Assembly (NCBI GenBank): GCA_958295665.1 | Contig: OY282558.1 | Span: 34,865,045 to 34,929,044 of the forward strand | Origin: Tipula vernalis | Lineage: Eukaryota; Arthropoda; Insecta; Diptera; Tipulidae | Direction: 5' to 3' | Length of the DNA: 64,000 nucleotides | In this document: positions 13,828-22,320 of the stretch, in pieces | How positions within the stretch are numbered: position 1 is the first letter of the stretch | Layout: each line of letters opens with the position of its first letter | Made by a program: the position numbers and the translations under genes | The notes under the pieces: model-generated | The model's input: the letters and a program-made list of their open reading frames with translations, nothing else | Database searches by the model: none | Told to the model about the DNA's origin: nothing

Positions 13828-13995
13828 TCAAGGTACTTTGTTGCCATTTAATGAAGAATGATTAGCCTGTATACCCAAAGAATTCAAAAAGTCAATGACA
13901 TGCTCAGAACTTATAATGTACGATAAAGATAAACCCAATTTGCACCGGTAATGTAAACGATTTCGGTCTGCAACTCTATTAATAAAGATTTTCAT
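13828..13995 (-). pseudogene. Short coding remnant, unknown protein (55 codons)
   Basis: On the minus strand an ATG at 13995 opens a frame of 55 codons that ends at a TGA at 13828-13830. The product begins MKIFINRVADRN and contains GLSLSYIISSEHVIDFLNSL, an amphipathic, protein-like segment with balanced composition, unlike the Phe/Lys/Ile-rich random frames of the surrounding AT-rich DNA. Other minus-strand fragments of the same character follow upstream up to 15229, so this may be the 3' end of a decayed transposon or host gene. I cannot name the family, and a chance open frame is possible at this length. Confidence 0.35.
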
Positions 13996-14189
13996 TTTAC
14001 TATTTTTTGTTGCTTATTTGTAAACATTTTCAATATTTCTGGTACAAGCTCTTCACCGCCATTTAAATTTCATCATATTCGGGATATTGTGATGGGTGTA
14101 AATATGCGACTGGAGGTTTTCTTTGATCATTGCTGCTGCTGCTTTAATAATTCGTATCCACTCTTCTTTGATTTATTTTCATTTACCGA

Positions 14190-14670
14190 GGCTTAGTTTT
14201 GAATTAACAAATTGGGGGGGGGGAGGGTGGCATTATGGCACATCATGCATGAAAGCATTGTGTCTTCAAATATCGGTTGAACCAACTGATATTTCTTCGT
14301 GTCAATCTGGTCAATTTCTTCGCAACAAAACAAACGTTTATTGTTACAATTAAAAGATTTGTTGGCTCCAAAATGAAGTTGAAGCATCGGCGTGGAGATA
14401 GAATTTTGTTTGTATATTGTATTTTTGGTACAAACAATCAAATAATTTTATGTTGTTCAAATGCTTTTTTGGAAGCAACAATACTACTTCTTCTAGAAAA
14501 GTTCTTTCGGCATTCCGTGCTTGTAATGAAATTTCTGGAACATCAAATTTTGTCCACATATTATCTTTCCTTGATTTGAAATTTTGAATGCTTCGTTTAA
14601 ACTTTCGATTTCTTTTTTCAAAACAGTTCGTTCTTTTTTCTTTTAACTTATCACAAATCAGACAAATAAT
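14190..14670 (-). pseudogene. Decayed minus-strand coding fragments, unknown protein
   Basis: Two overlapping minus-strand frames (14350-14559 and 14193-14441) and a lysine-rich piece just upstream (about 14570-14650, including LKKEIESLNEAF, possibly coiled coil) read as protein-like segments separated by frameshifts. The 14350-14559 frame contains ISLQARNAERTFLEEVVLLL, whose heptad-like leucines and charge pattern look like a real helix. The 14193-14441 frame carries paired cysteines (CC, then CMMC). Plus-strand frames over the same interval are low-complexity shadows. No domain is identified. The (G)9 run at about 14213-14222 lies at the 3' end of these fragments. Confidence 0.3.
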
Positions 14671-14887
14671 TACTGTCTTTGTTTACTGTAAGAGAACCGT
14701 ACATCCTTGCAGTCTCACCATTGTAACTTCTGCAATGATCTGTGTAACTTATACTAATCGTTCCTAACATGAAATAATTTGATTTAAATTGGTTTGACTT
14801 GACGAAATACCAACTTTCCTTCTCATAACGTACATCATGTTGTCTGACACGAGTTGGTCCATTGCTCAATTTACTCGGCTTTTCATG
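14651..14887 (-). pseudogene. Decayed minus-strand coding fragment, unknown protein
   Basis: A minus-strand open stretch of nearly 80 codons runs from about 14887 to 14651 and stops at two successive stop codons. It has no ATG at its upstream end. It contains RVRQHDVRYEKESWYFVKSN and SYTDHCRSYNGETARMYGSL, a globular-looking composition with Trp, Cys, His and many charged residues. A further fragment in another frame lies directly upstream (about 14980-14880, including LYDNLDVYVRRLADKANIM). Together they suggest an old coding sequence with at least one frameshift. I do not recognise the family; a transposon origin is plausible given the setting. Confidence 0.35.
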
Positions 14888-15088
14888 AACACCATAATAT
14901 TAGCCTTATCAGCCAGTCTTCTCACATACACATCGAGATTGTCGTATAAAAATCGTTCAGCTTTGTGAGCTCGTCTTATCTATAGTATTTGGTCCTTAGT
15001 CAAACTTATTGTTATCGTTTCACATTAGCAATTTTAATTTAAAATTAACCACCACCCCAAGGCCCCAACAACATTTATAACCTTGTTA

Positions 15089-15229
15089 TTAAGTTTTTAA
15101 AACGTCCTGAGGAATTTCCAAACATGTTAGATCCACAATCCATTTCCGCTCAATATCAGTTTTGTATCCCATAGCATGGGACAAAGTTGTTTCTTCTGAA
15201 GCAGTAATCGGTTGATTTGGTGAAGAAAC
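15089..15229 (-). pseudogene. Decayed minus-strand coding fragment, unknown protein
   Basis: A minus-strand stretch of 46 codons lies between a stop at 15230-15232 and a stop at 15089-15091. It includes PNQPITASEETTLSHAMGYK followed by ERKWIVDLTCLEIPQDVLK, again protein-like and not low complexity. It lies on the same strand as, and upstream of, the fragments at 13828-14980, so it may be the 5' part of the same decayed gene or element. There is no start codon, splice evidence or family assignment. Confidence 0.3.
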
Positions 15230-15365
15230 TTATGGGCCAATATTAGAATTTTGAAAGAAATCTTCATAGATAGCGGCTTAACATTTTTAAATTTGATTGT
15301 TAATTTTGATTATTAAAAACAATATTTTTTTAAAGTTTCTTTAATTTCTTCAATGATGATTGAAA

Positions 15366-15720
15366 AATGGATTACTTCGGTCCAAAAAGACCAAAGTATT
15401 GAAATCCTGTCAAAAATGAGCAAAAATTTGATTGGTCCGCGAGCCTGAAAAAGCAAAAAAAAAAAATGTCCGTCCGTCTGGATGTCTGGATGTCTGTATG
15501 GTATCCCGAGAACGGCTTGTCCGATTTCGATTTTTTTGGGGGCCTGGACGCCAAGAGGGTCTGGTTATATAAATATTTACAGATTTTTTATATATACTGG
15601 TGTGAGGATTGAGTTTGGCGTAAAGTTTGCGGTTTAGTTGAGTGTTGAGCTGGGTTTCGTTCGCGGGTTGAATTGGGGTTAAGTTGGAGTCAAGTTGAAG
15701 TTGAATTTGGGTTTAGTGAG
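15366..15720 (+). repeat. Probable dispersed-repeat fragment with TCCGTCCGTCTGGATGTCTG core
   Basis: The stretch combines a small inverted repeat (GGTC...GACC near 15379-15393), an A-rich run at about 15453, the core TCCGTCCGTCTGGATGTCTG from about 15470, and then (15601-15720) a G/T-rich quasi-repeat of GTTGA/GGGTT words such as GGGTTGAATTGGGGTTAAG. Similar TCCGTCCG-cored repeats are, from general memory, scattered in many fly genomes, but I cannot assign a family. The minus-strand open frame at 15372-15554 is the antisense of these simple words (Phe- and Lys-rich) and is not a gene. Confidence 0.4.
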
Positions 15721-15799
15721 CAGTTAAGCTATCTACATATAAAGGTGAGTGTTTGTATGTAAGCACAGTACAGGTTATACACTTCAAATTAAACCTTTA

Positions 15800-16420
15800 G
15801 CAAATTATATGTATGGCCAATTAGGGTGGGATTTTAGAGAAATTTGACATCCGCGATGGAAATTGGATTCTGAAATAATTATTCATTAAAGTTTTGGAAT
15901 ATGTTCAAGTAAAACAGAACTTATCTCACTGGAAGTGAGGTCCTAAAATTATTTTTAGATGAAATTCTGGAATATGGCCAATTAGAATGGAACTTGCCTA
16001 ATTCTTAACAGGTTTTAGTGAAATTTGTTATCCGCGATGGAATAGGATTCTAAAATAATTTTTGGATGATTCTCAACCGATTATTATGAAATTTGACATG
16101 TAACATGGAGTCCTTGAATATTGCCAAGTAGGATGGAACTTGGCTATTCCTTAATCGATTACGATTAAATTTGAAATGTACCTTGGAAACGGGATTCTTA
16201 TTAATTTTGGGATAAAGTTCTGGGATACGGCCTACTTGGAATTTAACGTTTCTTTATGAGGAAATTCGACATATGGGTAGGAAAAGATTTTAAGATTAAA
16301 TTCTGGAATATGGGCAATTAGGATATATCTTAGCTATGTTTAATTGATTATGATAAATTTTGACTTTTCCAACGTTTCAAAAATTATTTTTCGATAAGGT
16401 TGTGAGAAGTATGGGCAAAT
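15800..16420 (+). repeat. Highly degenerate tandem repeat (units about 90-160 bp)
   Basis: A diverged motif recurs in direct order: TATGGCCAATTAGGGTGGGA (about 15812), ATATGGCCAATTAGAATGGA (about 15972), TATTGCCAAGTAGGATGGAA (about 16118), GGGATACGGCCTACTTGGAA (about 16222), ATATGGGCAATTAGGATATA (about 16308) and GTATGGGCAAATTT (about 16409). Between copies run shared words such as GAAATTTGACAT, CCGCGATGGAA, GGATTCT(A/G)AAATAATT and AAATTCTGGAATA. Spacing shrinks from about 160 to about 90 bp, so the units carry deletions. It is unrelated to the monomers of arrays A and B as far as I can see, and is much older judging by its divergence. Confidence 0.6.
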
Positions 16421-16854
16421 TTAAACTACTAATGGTAATGTAGAATCTCCGGAGTTGAATTAATTTTGAAGACTGAAGTTCTAAGATCACCTCATGAGGT
16501 TTCACCCCTTTTTATTTTTTCTTCTATATTTCGGAAATTTTTATCGGCAATTTTGAACAAGTTTTTTACATGTCGATTTCCCGGAAAGGTGCCATTTTCT
16601 ATACCTCTGTAAAACATTCTTCTTTCTTAAAGTTTTTGCTAGCATCAATTCTTTCTTTGGAAAGAATATTTTGTAAACTGTAATTCTATTTACATCAATT
16701 AGAATTTATACTGTTTCTATTTTAAGCGCAGTGAGGCCCACACCAAAAATAATTAAGTCTCACAAATTTCACGTGCTAAAAAAATCAATTATTTTGTTAG
16801 AGTTCAATTCGCTGGATGCGTCCCTATGCTAACGACTTCAAAACTTGGTTATAG

Positions 16855-16887
16855 ACATGAAAACATAAAACTACTTAGTTTTCATGT
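16855..16887. other. Inverted repeat with 10-bp arms in the island
   Basis: ACATGAAAAC (16855-16864) is the perfect reverse complement of GTTTTCATGT (16878-16887), with a 13-bp spacer. It stands alone in AT-rich DNA with no gene beside it; it may be a chance event or the terminal part of a small decayed element. Confidence 0.5.
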
Positions 16888-19083
16888 TTTTCATCGTGCA
16901 AAAATCGGTATTTAATTTTTATAAAAGAGAGGGTGGCAATTATCGCGTATTGCATTAAGCGAGTTTGTCCCGTAATTTACGTCTTATTCTCGTAGAACAG
17001 CGCTAAAACTTACATATATTTTGAATAGGTAAATGACTAAATTGTCGGTGAGTTATCTACATTGCCGACGCCATTTTTTGAATTCTCTACATATACATAT
17101 TGTCTACACGAGTGAATATACAATTGATTAACTACTTCATGTATAGACTACGCGGCACAACACTGCATGAAACTCAATACTTTTATGGTAATTCGGACCA
17201 GACTTTTCTATAAAGTATCATCTTATAAAATATTCCCGTAGTTAATTGACTTTAAAAAAAAAAAATCAAAACTCATTAAATATTTTAACCAATAAAAATA
17301 TTTTACATGTTACTATTAACTAAATACAATCACTTAAAACTTAATTTTATGGGCATATCGTTATTTTATAGATCTCCAGCTTTTATGATTGTGTAGCTGA
17401 TGATTAAATCCATGGTTTTATGATGTTTATACCGCCGTATATATAAATATAAACCTAAAATATCTTTGAGAACTTCGACGAAATATATGACATTTTAAAG
17501 TGTCAAAAATTTGGAAATTAATTGTTTTCTTTGATTTTATGAGCGGATCTATTCATTTTTTCACTCTTAACATCATTATAGCGCACATTTTTTTAGTGTT
17601 ACTTCAAAAACGATCGAAAAACGGGTTATCACCATAAATAAGAAACTGAAATGCAATAAAATAATAATTTTTACAGAACATTTTAAAACATTATTGAAAT
17701 TCAGCACGAAAAAAGATTTGAGAAATATTTAAAAAAGACACAAATTAGAGATGAACATGATTTGTTTTTTTTTTTTTGTTTCTTAATTAAGCGAAACATA
17801 TTGTTCACGATTAACCGAAAAGTATATGTATATAAACGTAAAATACGTGATCCAGTGATCCGTAAAAATAGCAAAATTATCTCACGATTAGAATAATTTT
17901 TTGGTTAATCGCAATTCTTCTGTGCAATTTACGATTCCCATGAAGATTTCTATAATACATACTAAATATATGTATGTACATATAACCGTATGTTCCAAAA
18001 AAATAAAAAGCTAAAATAACAAATTTTTGTTTACGAAACCCTTTGTGTGCATTTAGAATATTTTTAACTGTCGTTTTAATGTCCTGAAGGCATAGGAGAT
18101 AAAACGCAGAATGACAAAATAAAAAAAGTGCAAATTTTCGCATCTCGAGTTTTAATATTGCAAAGTAGTTTTCTCCTGAAATTTAATACAAAAGGGAGAC
18201 GAATTTATATTTTCGTTTAGATGTCCTAAAGCAATGTCGTCAATTTGTAATTTTTTTTTTGGTTTACTTATTTAATTAAATATAATAATATTTTTCTAAT
18301 GGATTCTAAAAGGGGAAACAAGATCTAATTACCGGGAAAATGTAACCGGTTAGTATTTCAGTTAGTCAAGATTTTCTTTATACCCATATCAAAAACGTTC
18401 GTACTGAAAGTGTTAATTATAATGTATACTATATAGTGAATTTATTTTCCACCCAAATGACCACAAACATGTTTATTTTGTTGCGTATTCAAATGAAAAT
18501 CACAAAAAAAAAATTAATTCTTTAATTTTTTGATGTTTATCGCTACAAACATTATAATAATTCAACCCTTACCGTTTTGTTGTATTTTCGGTAATATTTG
18601 TTGTTTTACTTAAAGTAAAAGTAAAAAAAAATAAATCGTGGGAATTCTAATTTCACCCCCCGTTTAATTTCGATACAAACCGAGCACACAGACAGTAAAA
18701 ATACCAACTGGGGGAAGCGTTCACAAAATTTATCTGATTTAGAATCACAACAAACGACGCGGTATATACATATCGGACAATGGAATTTACTTATATACAG
18801 TAATTTGTCGCAAACGCACAAAAAATTCACGGAAATTTGGAAATAATTGCTTTTATTTGTAGATTTTATATGCACGCGATGTCACTAGTAGAGAATAATA
18901 TACAATAATATGTAAAAATACTGCCACCGTTCTAAAATTCAATAGCGCATACATTTATACTTACCATTTTATTACCATCGAAATGTAAACAATCAACGGT
19001 TTTTGAAACCTTAAGCATACATAAATTTAAATATGCAAATGAATCTTTAACACTTTACACATAATATATCATGGTTCATAAAC

Positions 19084-19134
19084 TAAACAATTACCATTCA
19101 TATATTATGTATATATATGTACATATAATATAGT
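19084..19134. repeat. Alternating AT/GT tract
   Basis: A short, nearly self-complementary AT-rich tract containing TATGTATATATATGTACATA. Such alternating TATGTACATA microsatellite-like tracts are common in fly intergenic DNA, and a second one lies near 17960-17985. No function is inferred. Confidence 0.5.
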
Positions 19135-19981
19135 GTTTGAACAAAAATACTTGTAGACGGTTACAGATAAACTATTAAAAGTAACTTTAAAACTTAAATG
19201 CTCTTATCTGCGATATTTTTTTTTTCTTTTTTGTTATGTTGTTCATCTTGATTGTTTACCTACATAAGATATTATTAATAATTTTCAATTAGCAAAACCA
19301 GTAAGTTATGTTATGTATATGTGTTATACTCATCTTGTTAATAGGAGAAAAAAACTTTGAACTTGAAATTCTATGAAGTGTTTGAATTGGTGTAGTGGCA
19401 CAGGGCAATATAGGTCCAAGTGCACCAAAAAGCTTATTTAGTGTATTGAAAACGTTTGACAAAATATTTCAACCTGTAATATACATATTTGCTAGTCTAT
19501 GCTGTGACCTTTAAGGTTTTAACCGTTTTCTTGAAATTCTTTATTATTTTCTCAATAGAAGTTAGACTGTTAAATATAATAATAAATTTATTTATTTTGA
19601 AAATCTCATAAGTTTGGAGTTTGGTTTTTGATGTACCCCAATTTACCTCCGTTATACAAATAGCCACTTAACAGAACCAACTGGTTCCCAAAAATAAGTC
19701 GCTCTATCGAAACTCAGCCAAACGAATAAAGAATTCCACACATATATATGGTTTAGCCATTCTATGCATGATAAGTTTGACAAAGGCGCAATTATGGGAT
19801 TATCGGCCCCATTGCATTAAGACACCTAAATAAGCTTTTCATGTGCTGTAAATTGTTTAGAAAAATTGATTTTTCTTGTCAATAGAACACACAAATTTGA
19901 TCTAGTGTAATTTGGGTTTACACATTATTGTTTATCGGGTTAAAATAGAGGTTTGTTAGGAAGATGTGCAAACATAATACA

Positions 19982-19997
19982 TGGTGTCAGATGTGGG
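19982..19997 (+). promoter_or_regulatory. Gypsy primer-binding site (tRNA-Leu type)
   Basis: TGGTGTCAGATGTGGG begins with TGG, the complement of the universal tRNA 3' CCA, and matches the TGGTGTCAGAAGTGGG type of primer site used by many insect Ty3/Gypsy elements (a tRNA-Leu 3' end) with one mismatch. It lies 55 bp upstream of the first gag ATG, the normal place. The 5' LTR should therefore end at about 19981 (the sequence reads AACATAATACA just before). The tRNA assignment is from general knowledge and not computed. Confidence 0.7.
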
Positions 19998-20052
19998 CGT
20001 TTAATTATGGAGTTAAATTATTGAGAAATATAGAAAGATTACACGAATAAAG

Positions 20053-20691
20053 ATGGATAAAAACATAAATAAAGTGCAACCATTAAATGATGGGTCAACG
20101 TGGAAATTATGGAAACAAAAATTTTCCATATATTTAACGGCTGATAACAAGGAAAAGGAAGACGAAAAATTAAAAATTGCATGTGATGAAGGTATTCCTT
20201 ATTTACAACACATTTGAAAAACAAAATTGTGATACGTTGGCAAAAGTGTTAAAACGTTTTGATGAATATTTCCTACCTAAAAATAATAATGTTGCAGAAT
20301 CATATAAATTTTACACTATGCAGCAACAGATAGGTGAACCAATTGACAATTACATATATAACTCGTTTGAAAAATCAGATGTTATTATGTGAGTTATTGA
20401 ATGTTCGTGTAAAAAAAGTTATGGTGATAGATACGTGATCGATTAATATTTGGTATCCAAAATGAATTCTTAAAGAAAAAATTGAAATCAGAAAAAAATT
20501 TAACAATGGATGCAGGCAGCTATTGAGTTATGTAAGGTCAGTGAAATTGTAAAAGAAACAGTAAAAATGGTGTCCGGTGAAAGTTCAGAAGAAAATATTG
20601 ACTATATCCGAGGTGGTACTGTGAAACCAATATATGTTAACAAAAACAGTTATAATATAATAAAAGGTCATTTGTTCAATACAATACGAAA
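20053..20691 (+). pseudogene. gag: Gypsy gag remnant (capsid region), frameshifted
   Basis: Gag forms the capsid of retrotransposon particles in the cytoplasm. The first ATG after the primer-binding site (20053) opens a frame beginning MDKNINKVQPLNDGSTWKLW, with the W-x2-W spacing typical of Gypsy Gag N termini, and it stops at 20215-20217 after 54 codons. The reading then continues in another frame (to 20392) with RFDEYFLPKNNNVAESYKFY and QQQIGEPIDNY, the usual Gag segment in which multimeric particles are assembled. After damaged DNA it resumes from about 20510 to 20690 (AAIELCKVSEIVKETVKM). The join near 20175 lacks an expected stretch, so a deletion as well as a frameshift is likely. No complete Gag can be made. 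Confidence 0.8.
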
Positions 20692-21028
20692 TGTGCGAGA
20701 TGTGGAAAAAATCACAATCAAAATGTAAAATGTCCAGCTTTTTGGAAAATCCTGTAATAAATGCCACAGAATGGGTCATTTTGCAGAAATGTGTCGATCC
20801 AAAAAAGTCAATGTTTTTGGTGTTGAAGAAGAGTCACATGAACTAAATCTACTAGAATTTCCATCAGGGTCAGGTGAGTCCGGTTTTGATACAAATAACC
20901 AAGAGAAGATTTATGATGGTTTGGTTTGTGTTGGTGATATTAAATCAGATAAACTTAGTTGGTATAAAGATATTATGCTAAAGGGAATAAAAGTTAAATT
21001 CAAAATAGATACAGGTGCTGAGTGTTAA
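20692..21028 (+). pseudogene. Gypsy nucleocapsid zinc knuckles and protease start, truncated
   Basis: Two CCHC-type zinc knuckles bind the element RNA in the nucleocapsid part of Gag. The first, C-x2-C-x3-H-x5-C, lies at 20692-20733. The second, C-x2-C-x4-H-x4-C (CNKCHRMGHFAEMC), lies at 20753-20794 one frame over, so a frameshift falls between them near 20745. The following open frame (20771-21028) ends with KFKIDTGAEC: the catalytic DTG triad of the retroviral-type aspartic protease is at 21008-21016, but a stop codon comes three codons later. The remaining protease is missing, since reverse transcriptase sequence follows directly. The tandem knuckles plus D-T-G-A are characteristic of insect Gypsy elements. 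Confidence 0.85.
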
Positions 21029-21030
21029 AA

Positions 21031-21467
21031 ATGTATAAGGATATTTTCGAGGGATTGGGTAAAATTCCAGGAGTATATAGGATTAAAATTAAAGATAATG
21101 CTGTTCCAATTATTAAATATAGAAAACGAGTTCCATTTTCTCTATACATGACAAATTAAAGAACAAACTAGATGAAGTTATAAAGGAGGGCATAATTTCA
21201 CCGGTTGACCATCCAACCAAATGGGTTAATAATCTAGTAATAATTGAAAAATCAAATGGAGATTTGAGACTTTGTCCAGATCCTATATCACTTAATAAAT
21301 ACGTGGAGAGAGAGCATTACATGGTCCCAACAGTGGATGACATTCTTGCCAAACTTAGTGTTAAATCAATTTTTTCTGTAATTGATATGAAAGACGGATT
21401 CTGGCAGATACAGCTGGATAGGAGTAGTGCAGATTTATGTACGTTCAGTACACCATTTGGTCGATTT
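21031..21467 (+). pseudogene. pol: Gypsy reverse transcriptase remnant (fingers only)
   Basis: Reverse transcriptase copies the element RNA into DNA. The sequence from 21031 (MYKDIFEGLGKIPGVYRIKI) is the pre-RT segment and stops at 21157-21159. One base earlier (from 21150) the reading passes to a long open frame with EGIISPVDHPTKWVNNLV, LNKYVEREHYMVPTVDDIL, SVIDMKDGFWQIQLD and TFSTPFGRF, the fingers and first part of the palm with its first conserved aspartates (DMKDGF). The YxDD catalytic box and everything else up to RNase H are missing: the frame passes directly from PFGRF to SKPCVLQADAS. Judging by the usual family length, I infer loss of somewhat under 200 codons in one in-frame deletion near 21461-21473. 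Confidence 0.9.
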
Positions 21468-21838
21468 AGTAAACCATGTGTGTTGCAGGCTGATGCATCA
21501 AAGAATGGACTTGGGGCAGTATTGTTACAAGACGGGAATCCTGTTACTTATGCGCCACGCAGTTTAACTCCTACACAGAAGGGCTATTCGCAGCTTGAGA
21601 AGGAACTCCTGGCAATTATTTTTGGTACAGAAAAATTTCATCAATATATTTATGGCAAATACATAACATTACAAACTGATCATAAACCGATTGTAAAAAT
21701 AGTTTAGTTAAACAAGATTTGGACAAGCCAACAGCTAAAGTGCAGAGGATGTTATTAAAACTCATGAGATACAATTTCAGTGTCCATTATGTTCCTGGGA
21801 GGGAGATGTATATTGCTGATACATTATCAAGAACCAGT
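21468..21838 (+). pseudogene. pol: Gypsy RNase H remnant, one frameshift
   Basis: RNase H removes the RNA strand after first-strand synthesis. Recognisable motifs are LQADASKNGLGAVLLQ (first catalytic Asp at 21492-21494), YAPRSLTPTQKGYSQLEKEL (catalytic Glu region) and TLQTDHKPI (third Asp). The frame stops at TAG 21705-21707. The continuation two frames over (21719 onward) carries KPTAKVQRMLLKLMRYNF, HYVPGREMYIADTLSR, the normal C-terminal end of the domain. A single small indel near 21698 explains the shift. This is the best-preserved domain of the element, but its upstream joining to the reverse transcriptase fingers shows the protein was already defective. Confidence 0.9.
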
Positions 21839-22050
21839 TTGCCTCATATAAGCTCAGATGATCCAGAAATGAATTACAACATAAACCACATTGTAGATAG
21901 TGTCTGTATATCTAAACAAAATAAATAAAACAAAAAAAGATGAAGTTCTTTGTCGAGTGAGACTTTATTTGTTAAATTGGCCTAAAAATCAACGAAACTT
22001 TAATGGAAGTTTAAAACAATACTATAAACTCAAACATGAATTAACTGTAG
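21839..22050 (+). pseudogene. pol: Gypsy pol segment between RNase H and integrase, cut by array B
   Basis: After the RNase H end, the sequence runs through LPHISSDDPEMNYNINHIVD, then in another frame through CRVRLYLLNWPKNQRNF and LKQYYKLKHELTV. This WPKN...YY...ELTV pattern is the conserved stretch just ahead of the integrase zinc-binding (HHCC) domain in this Gypsy clade. At 22051 the sequence changes to satellite monomer (AGAGGCATCAATCAT). The zinc-binding and catalytic integrase domains, polypurine tract and 3' LTR are all missing. An open frame at 21900-22193 runs across the junction and is a chimera of Gypsy and satellite, not a real protein. Confidence 0.85.
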
Positions 22051-22200
22051 AGAGGCATCAATCATCAAAATCGGAGCACAATTGCAGATTTTCATTAAAT
22101 TCATGGTCTTTAGTTCAGGTGATATTCCATAACATTGAATTTTCTACGAAATGGGTAGAAATATTCGAGCGATCCAAATTCCCGTTAGAATAATAATTAC
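22051..22200 (+). repeat. Diverged edge monomer of array B
   Basis: The first unit after the Gypsy breakpoint is unusually diverged: it reads ATCATCAAAATCGG, lacks the T-run (TTTTCATTAAATTCATGG), and has GATATTCCATAACATTG, AAATGGGTAG, GATCCAAATTCCCGTTAGAA and TAATAATTACAGG. Several of these differences occur nowhere else in the array. Edge monomers usually escape homogenisation, so this supports a genuine array end at 22051 and not an assembly join in the middle of an array. Confidence 0.75.
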
Positions 22201-22320
22201 AGGTCTCAATACCTATTGATAGAGGCATCAATCATCGAAATCGGAGCACAATTGCAGATTTTCGTTTTTTTATTATGAATTTATGGTCTATAGTTCAGGT
22301 GATTTTCCATAAAATTGAAT

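Larger units (their letters stand above)
16421..19980. other. AT-rich island DNA with no recognisable gene
   Basis: About 3.5 kb of AT-rich sequence with many homopolymer runs (for example poly-T at about 17765-17779) and stop codons in all frames. Two longer minus-strand open frames, 17877-18143 and 18606-18875, are rich in Phe, Tyr, Lys, Ile and Cys as expected from AT-rich chance frames and show no motif. Small structural elements are the inverted repeat at 16855-16887, the palindrome ACCTCATGAGGT at 16489-16500, and TATGTACATATA-type tracts near 17970 and 19100. The last few hundred bases before 19981 should hold the 5' LTR of the adjacent Gypsy element, but no second LTR exists in the window to define it. 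No tRNA or rRNA gene was recognised by eye. Confidence 0.6.
19982..22050 (+). mobile_element. Ty3/Gypsy LTR retrotransposon remnant, internally deleted and 3' truncated
   Basis: The order PBS - Gag - two zinc knuckles - aspartic protease start - reverse transcriptase - RNase H - segment before integrase is that of a Ty3/Gypsy element. The coding sequence is spread over all three plus-strand frames, with frameshifts near 20175-20220, 20395-20510, 20690, 20745, 21149, 21698 and 21905. Internal deletions have removed most of the protease, the palm and thumb of the reverse transcriptase, and part of Gag. Integrase, polypurine tract and 3' LTR are absent, because the element stops abruptly at 22050 where satellite array B begins. 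It cannot encode a functional polyprotein. It is an old copy whose 3' side was lost in the event that created the array junction, or later. Confidence 0.92.

Noticed and set aside
14123..14579. Plus-strand frames of 76 and 100 codons
   Set aside because: They lie opposite the more protein-like minus-strand fragments and contain a glycine run from the G-tract; probably shadows.
15372..15554. 60-codon minus-strand frame
   Set aside because: Antisense of the TCCGTCCG simple repeat and a poly-A run.
16489..16500. Perfect palindrome ACCTCATGAGGT as a regulatory site
   Set aside because: Single occurrence without a nearby gene; a 12-bp palindrome is plausible by chance in several kilobases.
17877..18143. 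88-codon minus-strand frame
   Set aside because: Phe/Ile/Tyr-rich composition expected of AT-rich DNA; no motif, no neighbouring coding fragments.
18606..18875. 89-codon minus-strand frame
   Set aside because: Low-information composition and poly-Phe/Tyr tail from a poly-A run; no recognisable domain despite several cysteines.
19300..19981. Exact 5' LTR of the Gypsy element
   Set aside because: Its right end is implied by the primer-binding site at 19982, but with the 3' LTR missing there is no second copy to define the left end, so no coordinates are given.
13768..22050. The island as a simple transposon insertion into one continuous array
   Set aside because: The two flanking arrays are in opposite orientation and belong to clearly different monomer families, so insertion alone cannot explain it.
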